A stretch of 46,417 bases of DNA, from positions 1 through 46,417 of the forward strand of contig JAICWV010000010.1 in the NCBI GenBank assembly GCA_025966365.1. Direction: 5' to 3'. A model generated the notes under the pieces. The model was not told where the DNA came from. It worked only from the letters and a program-made list of their open reading frames with translations, and did no database searches. Below, one piece after another: positions 34,198-41,762 of the stretch. The stretch's first letter is position 1. Every line of letters begins with the position of its first letter. The position numbers and the translations under genes were made by a program. This stretch comes from Chloroflexota bacterium (GTDB lineage: Bacteria > Chloroflexota > UBA5177).

Positions 34198-34228
34198 GAG
34201 GTCCCCGTCGGGGGGCGACGGGGACCTC
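34198..34228. terminator. GC-rich stem-loop upstream of the small membrane protein gene
   Basis: Twelve pairs (34198-34209 with 34217-34228) surround a seven-nt G-rich loop. On the minus strand it is followed by CTCTCTCTTTTGT, so it could act as a second terminator for the upstream DUF5666 gene. It is 25 nt before the small gene start. Confidence 0.55.
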
Positions 34229-34250
34229 CCCTCCATGAGAAGGAGCCTGG

Positions 34251-34287
34251 GAAACAAAAATCCCGATCCGCGTATTCCTGGATCGGG
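34251..34287 (-). terminator. Intrinsic terminator of the ten-unit DUF5666 gene
   Basis: On the minus strand, arms CCCGATCC (34287-34280) and GGATCGGG (34269-34262) enclose a 10-nt loop and are followed by ATTTTTGTTT. This is the best T-run terminator in the window and lies 113 nt after the stop at 34401. Confidence 0.75.
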
Positions 34288-34400
34288 TTCACCATTGGCT
34301 GCTCCCGGACGAGGTGACCATATTACAGTCCGGGCATACACCTTCCGCCTTACGCACAGCCTACCACGAAATGAGTACTCAGGCAAGAGCAGACGATCGG

Positions 34401-36773
34401 TCACTTCCCCCCGCGGATGCGCGTTGCCAGAATGACGCCGTCTCCCCTCCGGTAGCCCGTCACGTGAACGTTTGAACCGATCGCGATACTGCCGCTGACC
34501 TGCGTGTCGGGTCCGACTACTACGTAGACGGTGCTCGTCGCCGCGCTCAGGGTAATGCCGCCACTTCCAGTCGCCTGAACGATTCCATCCAGGCCCACCA
34601 GCGGACGGTGAACCTGAAGCGTGCGCGCAAGAATCGCGTCTCTCGCAGCATAACCCTGAACGGTGACGTCGTCTCCGACCACCAGGTCGGTCGGCTGCAG
34701 CGATTGGGCCCCCTGCCAGATGCTCGTACTCGCGTCCAGCCGCACTGACTGCGTGTTCGTCCCGCTCGAAACGGCGATGCCGTTCGCGGAGACGGCGGTA
34801 ATCTTTCCGCGCAGCGTAACCGACGAGAGCTGGACGACGATGGCCGCTACCGCGATGCTCCCATCTGATCGTGCGGTGCCGGTTACGTGCAGCCTGGTGC
34901 CAGAAGGCACATCCTCCATGGTCAGCGTGACCGGCGCCCGGGCATTGGAGACCTGGGTACTGTGGCTGATGTGAATCCGAAAGATCGCTCCAGCGGATGT
35001 CCGCACCGAGCGCCCCTTCACGTCCGTTACCAGCGTTCCGGTTATGTCGAGCGCGGGATGCAACACGCGAATCGAGGTGGCCCGCAGGTGAAAGCTGGCC
35101 GGAGCATACCCCTTGACCTCCAGGAAGGCGCCGATCTGCAGCGCGGCCGCCGCCAGACGACGTCCGGCATCAAGAATTTCGGGGGCGCCGCCAAGGTCGA
35201 TGGACACCACCCGCCCCGCCACTTTGACCTGGAGGGTGGGGCGCGCCATCCCCACCAGGCGTCCGTTGATTTCGCGCGCCTCCACCGAGACCTCCACCGA
35301 GGAGGCCAGCAGAGTTGCGCCTTTCATGGTGCCCCTGGCCGACGCGTGGACACCCGGAAAGATGGCCTTGGCGGGTATCGGACTTCCATGGGCAGTGGGA
35401 CGAGCACCCCGGACAATCTCGACCACGTGTCTGGCTCCAGTGGCGTCGACGATGACAAAGGATCGGCCGTGGACAGATACGACCGTGCCCCGGATCGTCT
35501 TCTGCAGCGGGGGTGGACGGATCGCCGACACCGATGTCGCGGCCAGCGTGCCGGCACGCAGGATTCCCCTTGCACGCACCCGGTCCCCAACCCTCAGCGC
35601 GCCCGGCGAGACACGCTTGCCGCCGAGCGTAATCGACCGCGCGTCCGAGAGATCCAGCCGATACAGCCGGCCGCGGGCGGTGATGATGATTACAGGCAAG
35701 ACTGCCGTGACCGTACCGGAAATTGTCCGGGGAGTACGCGAGGCTGCCAGAACATCAATGCGGGCGGCGATGTGGCGTCCACCGACCAGATGGGCACGCA
35801 CTGAGACTTCATCCCCTACCCGGAAGTCCCCCCGCCGTGCCGGACCCGACGCGATCTGATACACGGTTCCCTTCGGTGTCATGACGGTCACCAACCTCCC
35901 GCCCACCGAGATCACGATCCGGTCGGACAGGAGACGCTGCACCGTCCCATGAAGAATCTCGCTGACGAGGTGCGGGTGGGTCCGGTAAATGTGAACGCTG
36001 GTGGCGCTGAGAGACGCTCCCTGGCAGCAGGCATACACGCGAACGCGCTCGCCGGCACGCAGCGCGGAACGAGAGGTACGGGTATTCCCGAGGTAGATCA
36101 CGGCTGACGGCGGAATGTGAACCCGCTGCTGCCCGTCCGCTGTTTTTACCGTCAATTCGGTCCCGGCTATCACTGCTACCGATCCGGACAACGACACATG
36201 ACGCCGGTGAACCGCCGCGCGGTAGACGTGAATGTGCAGGGCACTCGCACCGGAGGCGCCTGGTTGGACCCGGACCAATACGCGGTCTCCCTGCCGCACA
36301 TCGGCCAACTGGCCCCTCGCCCTGCCGATGACCACAGAGGTGCCGGACCCGATTCTCACCCTCAGCAGTCCCTTGCCGGTCTGAATCGTCATCTCGCTTG
36401 CAGTCACAGACCTCACGATCCCCGAGACACTGAATGGCCTGGGCGCCGCGTGAGAGTAGATGTGAACCCAGATTGCCCGGAGCGTGCGGTGAGACTTGAA
36501 GCCATGAACGCCCACATGGTCTCCGCTCGCCAGATGTGTGCGCTTTCCCGAGTCGGTAATGGAGGTATCGGACGTCACGATCACCCGAAAGGCGCCGTGA
36601 GATGCTGTACGGAGGATGAATCCCCGAGGAGTCAGCTGAGTGACGGTCCCTCGCTGGTTCACCGGACCAGGGCTGGAGCGGGCCTGCACCGTTCCCGCAT
36701 TCGCGTACGCGGCCATATGCAGGCAGAGCAGGATCATTGTTGCCGCTTGCAGACGCCGAATCCACCCGGTCAC
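34401..36773 (-). CDS. Very large exported protein made of about ten tandem DUF5666-like units
   Basis: The 790-residue protein has a signal peptide (about residues 10-27) and then about ten consecutive units of roughly 70-80 residues. Each starts with a (I/L/V)-x-G-x-(V/I/L) strand: GTVTQLTPRG, GIVRSVTASE, GSVAVIAGTE, GTVQRLLSDR, GTVTAVLPVI, GTVVSVHGRS, GRLVGMARPT, GTLVTDVKGR, GKITAVSANG and GIVQATGSGG. Each contains a loop like (R/V)-x-G-D-x-V-x-V. This matches DUF5666, small beta-barrel units of unknown function usually found in 1-3 copies. No catalytic residues or anchor are visible. It may be an extended extracellular scaffold. It is divergent from lexA. Confidence 0.72.
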   Translation of the reverse strand: MTGWIRRLQAATMILLCLHMAAYANAGTVQARSSPGPVNQRGTVTQLTPRGFILRTASHGAFRVIVTSDTSITDSGKRTHLASGDHVGVHGFKSHRTLRAIWVHIYSHAAPRPFSVSGIVRSVTASEMTIQTGKGLLRVRIGSGTSVVIGRARGQLADVRQGDRVLVRVQPGASGASALHIHVYRAAVHRRHVSLSGSVAVIAGTELTVKTADGQQRVHIPPSAVIYLGNTRTSRSALRAGERVRVYACCQGASLSATSVHIYRTHPHLVSEILHGTVQRLLSDRIVISVGGRLVTVMTPKGTVYQIASGPARRGDFRVGDEVSVRAHLVGGRHIAARIDVLAASRTPRTISGTVTAVLPVIIITARGRLYRLDLSDARSITLGGKRVSPGALRVGDRVRARGILRAGTLAATSVSAIRPPPLQKTIRGTVVSVHGRSFVIVDATGARHVVEIVRGARPTAHGSPIPAKAIFPGVHASARGTMKGATLLASSVEVSVEAREINGRLVGMARPTLQVKVAGRVVSIDLGGAPEILDAGRRLAAAALQIGAFLEVKGYAPASFHLRATSIRVLHPALDITGTLVTDVKGRSVRTSAGAIFRIHISHSTQVSNARAPVTLTMEDVPSGTRLHVTGTARSDGSIAVAAIVVQLSSVTLRGKITAVSANGIAVSSGTNTQSVRLDASTSIWQGAQSLQPTDLVVGDDVTVQGYAARDAILARTLQVHRPLVGLDGIVQATGSGGITLSAATSTVYVVVGPDTQVSGSIAIGSNVHVTGYRRGDGVILATRIRGGK

Positions 36774-36884
36774 GGCCCACTCCGCCTCTCAGCACCTGAG
36801 GGCAGCATACTTGATCCCGCCCCAGGTTGCACAGGTCGGCACCCCTGACTCGTGTTCTAGTGCATCCGTCCTGTCCCAAAATGT

Positions 36885-36913
36885 TTGACAGACGGCGATT
36901 CCTCTGGTACGCT
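36885..36913 (+). promoter_or_regulatory. Promoter of lexA
   Basis: A perfect -35 TTGACA (36885-36890), a 17-nt spacer and a weak -10 TACGCT (36908-36913). The weak -10 lies within the palindrome at 36909-36925, which would let a bound repressor block RNA polymerase. Confidence 0.6.
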
Positions 36914-36925
36914 TGGGACAAGCGT
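36909..36925. promoter_or_regulatory. Candidate LexA operator (palindrome over the lexA -10 box)
   Basis: ACGCTTG-GGA-CAAGCGT is a perfect inverted repeat with 7-bp arms. A related half (TGTCCCAA, 36872-36879) lies upstream as the inverted copy of TTGGGACA (36913-36920). GTTCTAG occurs at both 36854-36860 and 36924-36930. It differs from the Gram-positive GAAC-N4-GTTC box. Confidence 0.5.
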
Positions 36926-36949
36926 TCTAGGCACTGGAAAGGGACTGGC

Positions 36950-37591
36950 ATGAGGAGCACAGGCGAGCGAATGCGGCAGCGCATTCTGGAGACAATCGCC
37001 GAGCTGACTGCGGAAAACAACCGGCCGCCGACCAACCGGGAGATCGGCCAGCATCTGGGGGGCAAGTCAACCGGCCATATCGACTATCATCTGCGCATCC
37101 TGCGCGAGCAGGGAAAGATTCACCACGACGCCAAAAAGAGCCGAGGCATCGCCGTCGTGGGCGCAGGCAATGGACTGGAAAGCGAGCCGGTGCCGTTCCC
37201 GGGACGACAGGTCCGCGTGGTCGGCACCATTGCGGCCGGCCGGCCCATCGAGGCGGTGCTCGATCCGGACATGCACGTGACCGTACCCGGCGTCGTGGGG
37301 GACAACCTCTTCGCGCTGCGTGTGCGCGGCACCTCGATGATCGAGGATCTGATCGACGATGGAGATATCGTCGTCTGCAGGCAGCAGAACAACGCGGATG
37401 ACGGCGACACGGTGGTGGCCCTCATTACCAGCGGCCCGTCCGAGACTGGCGAAGCGACACTCAAGCGGTTCTACCGCGAGCGAGACCGAATTCGTCTCCA
37501 GCCGCGTAACTCATCGATGCAGCCCATCTACGTCGGGCCGGACGAGGTGACTATCCAGGGCAAGGTAGTAACCGTCATCCGCGAGATGTAG
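36950..37591 (+). CDS. lexA: LexA repressor / SOS self-cleaving regulator
   Basis: The 213-residue protein has an N-terminal winged helix (residues 1-65; TNREIGQHLGGKS then HIDYHLRIL) and a C-terminal S24 peptidase-like domain. The self-cleavage bond is Ala96-Gly97 in GTIAAGRP, and the catalytic dyad is Ser129 (RGTSMIED) and Lys172 (EATLKRFYRE). RecA-stimulated cleavage would release SOS genes. ATG 36950 follows GGAAAGGG and is downstream of the promoter; a longer frame extends through the promoter and is rejected. No recA or other SOS gene is in the window. A palindrome over the -10 suggests autoregulation. Confidence 0.93.
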   Translation: MRSTGERMRQRILETIAELTAENNRPPTNREIGQHLGGKSTGHIDYHLRILREQGKIHHDAKKSRGIAVVGAGNGLESEPVPFPGRQVRVVGTIAAGRPIEAVLDPDMHVTVPGVVGDNLFALRVRGTSMIEDLIDDGDIVVCRQQNNADDGDTVVALITSGPSETGEATLKRFYRERDRIRLQPRNSSMQPIYVGPDEVTIQGKVVTVIREM

Positions 37592-37675
37592 GTTTCGAGC
37601 TCCTACGCCATACGGTAGCCGAGGGCTTCAGCCCGCAGTGCAGCGGAAGGCAGTGTACCCCTGCGGCCCTGCCGC

Positions 37676-39097
37676 TTACCGCAGCGACGAAGGCAGGATA
37701 TCCAGCTGATCGCGATACTTCGCGACGGTGCGGCGGGCCACGCTGTACCCATACTCTTTCAGCCGATTCGCGATTTCCTGGTCGGTCAACGCCGTCTCCT
37801 CGTGATCGATCATCTCCTTGATGATGTCCTTCACGCTGAGGGAGGCGGTAAAGAAGTTACTGAAGGGGATGACCTCCCCATTCAGCAGCATCACGTACTT
37901 TGCCGCCGTGGCCCGACTCACCGTGGACTCATGGATGCCCGTCTCCTCGGCCAGCATGGCCCGGGTCAGCGGCTTCAAATGCCGAACTCCGTGACGAATA
38001 AAGTCTTCCTGATGCCGGACCAGGTAGTCTGTGATCTTCTGCATGGTCTGCCGGCGCTGGTTGATGTTGGCGATGAACATCCGGGCGCGCGACACATAGT
38101 GCTGGATGTGCTCCCGGTCCTCGTCGGTGTACTGGCTCACATTGCTGCTCACCTGAGACAGAAGCTGCTGGTACATACCGTTCACTGAAAGGCCGAAGCG
38201 GCGGGACTCCACGACCTCAACTTCCAGTCCTTTCTCCCCTTCAGTGATGATGACATCGGGCATGACGTATCCCTGAACCGGCCGGGGGCCGGACCGGGTG
38301 GGGACGCTGGGATCCGAGCCCTGCGCGGGAAACGGGTTGAGCTGGGTCTTGATGAAGTCCCACGCTTCCTCTACCTCCGCGGTATCGGTGCCCATCTGCT
38401 GCGCGATCCGGTTGAACTTATGCTTGCCCAGATCTTCGAGATAGTCCTCGACCAGCCGGATCGCCAGTGGGTGCTCGGTGCCCTGTGACTCGAGATATCG
38501 AAGCTGGAGAATCATGCACTCTCGTACATCCCGAGCGCCGATGCCAGGTGGATCCAGGCTCTGCAGGAGGGTAATGACCTCCTCGACTTTCTCCGGCTCG
38601 ACATTGAACTCCGAGCACACCTCATAGGTCGAGCAGCGAAGGTATCCGTCGGCGTCCAGGCTGCCGACCAGATATTCCGCGATCGGCATATCCTGCGGGG
38701 GCAGAATCGAACCCAGGTCACGGAGCAGCCGCTCTTCCAGCGTCATCTGGGCGGCGACCAGCGTGAGCGGATCGAACTCGTCATCGCGAGATGCTGTCGG
38801 GCTATTCCAGGCCAGGTTCTCGAGATATTGCTCAGTCGGGTCTGGCAGGCTTTCCGGGGTGGTGGTGTCTTCCTTCTTCCGCGCACACCGCGAGCAGACC
38901 TCTCCCTCGATCGGCTGCCCGCACGTGGGGCAGATTACCAGGTCTACCTGATCGAGAGCCGGGTTCTCACTGATCTCGGTGGCGACTGCGTCCTGCAGCT
39001 CCTGTGAAGACATTTCCAGGATGTGATTGGCGGCGATAAGGCGGGGAGACACGCGGGTCTGCATCTCCTGCTGAACATCCTGATTCATCTCCAACAT
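37676..39097 (-). CDS. rpoN: RNA polymerase sigma-54 factor with an inserted zinc ribbon
   Basis: The 473-residue protein has sigma-54 region I (residues 4-50, LIAANHILEMSSQELQDAVA then ENPALD), a core-binding domain and a C-terminal DNA-binding part. That part has the HTH (LAEETGIHESTVSRATAAKY) and an RpoN box (ARRTVAKYRDQL, near residue 455). Region II instead carries a four-Cys ribbon, CPTCG...CSRC at Cys56, 59, 68 and 71, which is not standard. It should direct transcription from -24/-12 promoters with an AAA+ activator, none of which is encoded here. AAGGAG lies 11 nt before the ATG; it is just downstream of gyrA. Confidence 0.92.
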   Translation of the reverse strand: MLEMNQDVQQEMQTRVSPRLIAANHILEMSSQELQDAVATEISENPALDQVDLVICPTCGQPIEGEVCSRCARKKEDTTTPESLPDPTEQYLENLAWNSPTASRDDEFDPLTLVAAQMTLEERLLRDLGSILPPQDMPIAEYLVGSLDADGYLRCSTYEVCSEFNVEPEKVEEVITLLQSLDPPGIGARDVRECMILQLRYLESQGTEHPLAIRLVEDYLEDLGKHKFNRIAQQMGTDTAEVEEAWDFIKTQLNPFPAQGSDPSVPTRSGPRPVQGYVMPDVIITEGEKGLEVEVVESRRFGLSVNGMYQQLLSQVSSNVSQYTDEDREHIQHYVSRARMFIANINQRRQTMQKITDYLVRHQEDFIRHGVRHLKPLTRAMLAEETGIHESTVSRATAAKYVMLLNGEVIPFSNFFTASLSVKDIIKEMIDHEETALTDQEIANRLKEYGYSVARRTVAKYRDQLDILPSSLR

Positions 39098-39169
39098 GCT
39101 GCGTATGCTCCTTGAGGGTAGGAGGAAAGAAGGTCCCCAACAATTTCACCTTAGCAAATCGCCTTCGGG

Positions 39170-41611
39170 CTAGAGCTCGACCTCTGCGGCATCCAGTGTG
39201 GCCATCGAGGTGACGGTGTCCCCCTTGTTCAGACGCATCACGATCACCCCCTGGGTGGGCCGGGAGATCTCACGGATGCTCTTCACATCGGTCCGAGTTA
39301 CCAGACCTTCGGACGACATCATGATCACTTCCGGATCGTCTCCGTCCAGCACGCGGGAAGCCACCAGATCGCCCGTCTTTGCCGTCAGCTTGACCGCGGC
39401 AATACCCTGGCCGCCGCGTGACTGCACCCGATACTCGCGCAAGGGCGAGCGCTTGCCGTAGCCCCGCTCGGTGACGACCAGCAAGTCCGTGCTTTCCTCT
39501 GTCACCAGGTCCATTCGGATCACCGAATCGCCGTTGCGCAGCCGGATGCCGCGTACACCAGCGGCGTCTCGCCCCATGGAGCGAAGCTGTGTCTGCGGGA
39601 AGCGAATGGACATGCCTTTTCGGGTCACCAGCATGATCTGCTCGCTGCCGGAGGCGTCGGTCACCCAGGCCAGCTCGTCGCCTTCATCCAGGATGATGGC
39701 GCGCAAGCCGTTGCGCCGCACGTTCTTGAACTGATCCAGGGCTGTCCGCTTCACCGTGCCGTTGGTGGTGGCCATCACGAGAAAACCGTCCTGCTTCCCG
39801 TGTTCGGTGGTCAGAACCGCCGAGACTTTCTCATTGGGATCCAGCTGAACCAGGTTGGCAACAGGGGTCCCCTTGGCCGTCCTGGTCGCTTCAGGCACGT
39901 CATAGACGCGCAGCTGGAAGACACGGCCGCGGTTGGTGAAGAAGAGGATGTTGTCGTGGGTGTTGGTGACAAACAGGCGCTCGACGGCGTCCGCGTCGCG
40001 CGTGACCATGCCGATAATGCCCTTGCCGCCGCGGCGCTGCGGCTTGTAGGTGGTGCTTGGAATGCGCTTGATGTAGTTCTTGCGGGTCATGGTGACCACG
40101 ACTTCCTCGTCCGGCACGAGATCTTCTTCGGTAAAGTCGCCCGCTTCCTCGCGCATGATTCGCGTGCGGCGCTCGTCGCCGTACTTGTCTCGCACCGCCT
40201 TCATCTCGTCCTTGACGACTCCGTCGATCTTCCGCGGACTCGAGAGCAGATCTTCCAGACGGGAGATGGTCTTGAGAACCTGGTTGTATTCGTCGATGAT
40301 CTTCTGCTGCTCCATCGCTGCCAGGCGGGCAAGCTGAATGGCCAGAATGGCCTTGGCCTGGACCTCGGTCAGCGAGAAGAGCTTGATGAGGTTTTCCTGG
40401 GCCGCATCCTGCGTCTGGGATTGCCTGATGGCCCGAATTACTTTGTCGAGGTTATCCAGGGCGATCTTCAGCCCTTCCAGGATGTGCGCCCGCTCCCGCG
40501 CCCGTTGCAAGTCATACTCAGTACGCCTGCGAATGACCAGACGACGGTAGGCGAGGAAGTGCCGGAGGATCATGTCCAGGCTGAGGACGCGCGGCTGACC
40601 GTCTACCAACGCCAGCATATTGAGCGAGTAGTTGGTCTGCAGCGGTGTGTGCTTGAAGAGCTGGTTGAGGACAGCTTTGGGCTGGGCCTCCCGCTTGAGC
40701 TCGATGACGATGCGCATGCCCTGGCGGTCCGTCTCGTCGCGAAGATCGGCAATGCCCTGGATCTTCTTGTCGCTGACCAGGTCGGCGATCCGCTCCTGCA
40801 GCGTGGCCTTATTGACCATATACGGGATCTCAGTGAAGACGATGGACCAGCGGCCGCCGCGTCCCTCCTCCAGGTGATGGATGCCGCGGATCGTGATACG
40901 GCCATGGCCGGTTCCGTATGCCGTGTCGATTCCCTCGCGGCCTAGAATCACGCCGCCGGTGGGGAAGTCAGGACCGCGCACGAACTGCGACAGATCCGTG
41001 TTGGTCGCATCCGGATGGTCGATCATGTGCACAGCCGCGTCAATGACCTCGCGCAGATTGTGCGGCGGGATATTGGTGGCCATGCCGACGGCGATGCCGG
41101 ACGAACCGTTGATGAGCAGATTCGGCACTTTGGCCGGCAGCGTCTCCGGCTGGACCGCGCTGCCGTCATAGTTCGGATACCAGTCGACCGTGTCCTTCTC
41201 GATGTCGGCCAGAAGCTCGTCTGTCAACGCAGCCATGCGCGCCTCGGTGTAGCGCATGGCAGCAGCGGCGTCACCGTCGACGGAGCCGAAGTTGCCCTGG
41301 CCATCGACCAGCGGATAGCGCATGTTGAAGTCCTGAGCCATGCGCACCAGCGTGTCATACACCGCGGCATCCCCGTGCGGGTGGTACTTGGCGAGGACTT
41401 CACCTACCACTGCCGCGCTCTTTCGATAGCTGGATCGCGCCGTCAGGTTGATTTCGTGCATCGCCCACAGAATCCGGCGATGAACAGGCTTCAACCCATC
41501 CCGAACATCCGGGAGTGCGCGTGACATGATTACGCTCATGGCGTAATCGAGATACGATTCGCGCATCTCCTGTTCGATATTGATCGATTCTATGCGGCCG
41601 GCGTTATCCAT
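39170..41611 (-). CDS. gyrA: DNA gyrase subunit A
   Basis: The 813-residue type IIA topoisomerase subunit has the breakage-reunion domain with the active-site Tyr121 ([11 protein letters not shown]). The quinolone-determining region is [20 protein letters not shown] six-bladed C-terminal domain carries the GyrA box QRRGGKG (near residue 535), which marks gyrase rather than topoisomerase IV. With GyrB (not in the window) it introduces negative supercoils. Position Ala82 corresponds to the quinolone-binding Ser83 of E. coli. A good promoter lies at 41658-41687, and gyrA precedes rpoN by 72 bp. Confidence 0.95.
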   Translation of the reverse strand: MDNAGRIESINIEQEMRESYLDYAMSVIMSRALPDVRDGLKPVHRRILWAMHEINLTARSSYRKSAAVVGEVLAKYHPHGDAAVYDTLVRMAQDFNMRYPLVDGQGNFGSVDGDAAAAMRYTEARMAALTDELLADIEKDTVDWYPNYDGSAVQPETLPAKVPNLLINGSSGIAVGMATNIPPHNLREVIDAAVHMIDHPDATNTDLSQFVRGPDFPTGGVILGREGIDTAYGTGHGRITIRGIHHLEEGRGGRWSIVFTEIPYMVNKATLQERIADLVSDKKIQGIADLRDETDRQGMRIVIELKREAQPKAVLNQLFKHTPLQTNYSLNMLALVDGQPRVLSLDMILRHFLAYRRLVIRRRTEYDLQRARERAHILEGLKIALDNLDKVIRAIRQSQTQDAAQENLIKLFSLTEVQAKAILAIQLARLAAMEQQKIIDEYNQVLKTISRLEDLLSSPRKIDGVVKDEMKAVRDKYGDERRTRIMREEAGDFTEEDLVPDEEVVVTMTRKNYIKRIPSTTYKPQRRGGKGIIGMVTRDADAVERLFVTNTHDNILFFTNRGRVFQLRVYDVPEATRTAKGTPVANLVQLDPNEKVSAVLTTEHGKQDGFLVMATTNGTVKRTALDQFKNVRRNGLRAIILDEGDELAWVTDASGSEQIMLVTRKGMSIRFPQTQLRSMGRDAAGVRGIRLRNGDSVIRMDLVTEESTDLLVVTERGYGKRSPLREYRVQSRGGQGIAAVKLTAKTGDLVASRVLDGDDPEVIMMSSEGLVTRTDVKSIREISRPTQGVIVMRLNKGDTVTSMATLDAAEVEL

Positions 41612-41657
41612 TCAATAAGTACCTTTTCCTGTGCAAACGTGAGGCAAATACTGTGCA

Positions 41658-41687
41658 ATTGTACGCTTTTTCAAGCGCCTAGGTCAA
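41658..41687 (-). promoter_or_regulatory. Promoter of gyrA
   Basis: On the minus strand TTGACC (41687-41682) and TACAAT (41663-41658) are 18 nt apart, giving a leader of about 40 nt with AAAAGG before the ATG. The spacer contains a small inverted repeat (CGCTT...AAGCG). Confidence 0.65.
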
Positions 41688-41762
41688 CTGTTCCAGCCCG
41701 CTTACGGGCCAATTCTTGGCTCCGCGGCGCCGCGCACCGCTATACTTTTCGCGACGCAGTTC

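Noticed and set aside
34251-34330. Possible tRNA-like fold around the 34262-34287 stem
   Set aside because: No T-loop or anticodon arm with the required spacing; the stem plus T-run fits a terminator.
35809-37065. Minus-strand frame of 418 codons spanning the lexA start and the DUF5666 gene
   Set aside because: It would cover the lexA promoter and part of two real genes, and its product has no motif.
37621-37634. GGGCT-TC-AGCCC element between lexA and rpoN as a terminator
   Set aside because: Only five base pairs with a very tight loop and no T-run on either strand.
39800-40945. Plus-strand frame of 381 codons over gyrA
   Set aside because: It is antisense to highly conserved gyrase sequence.
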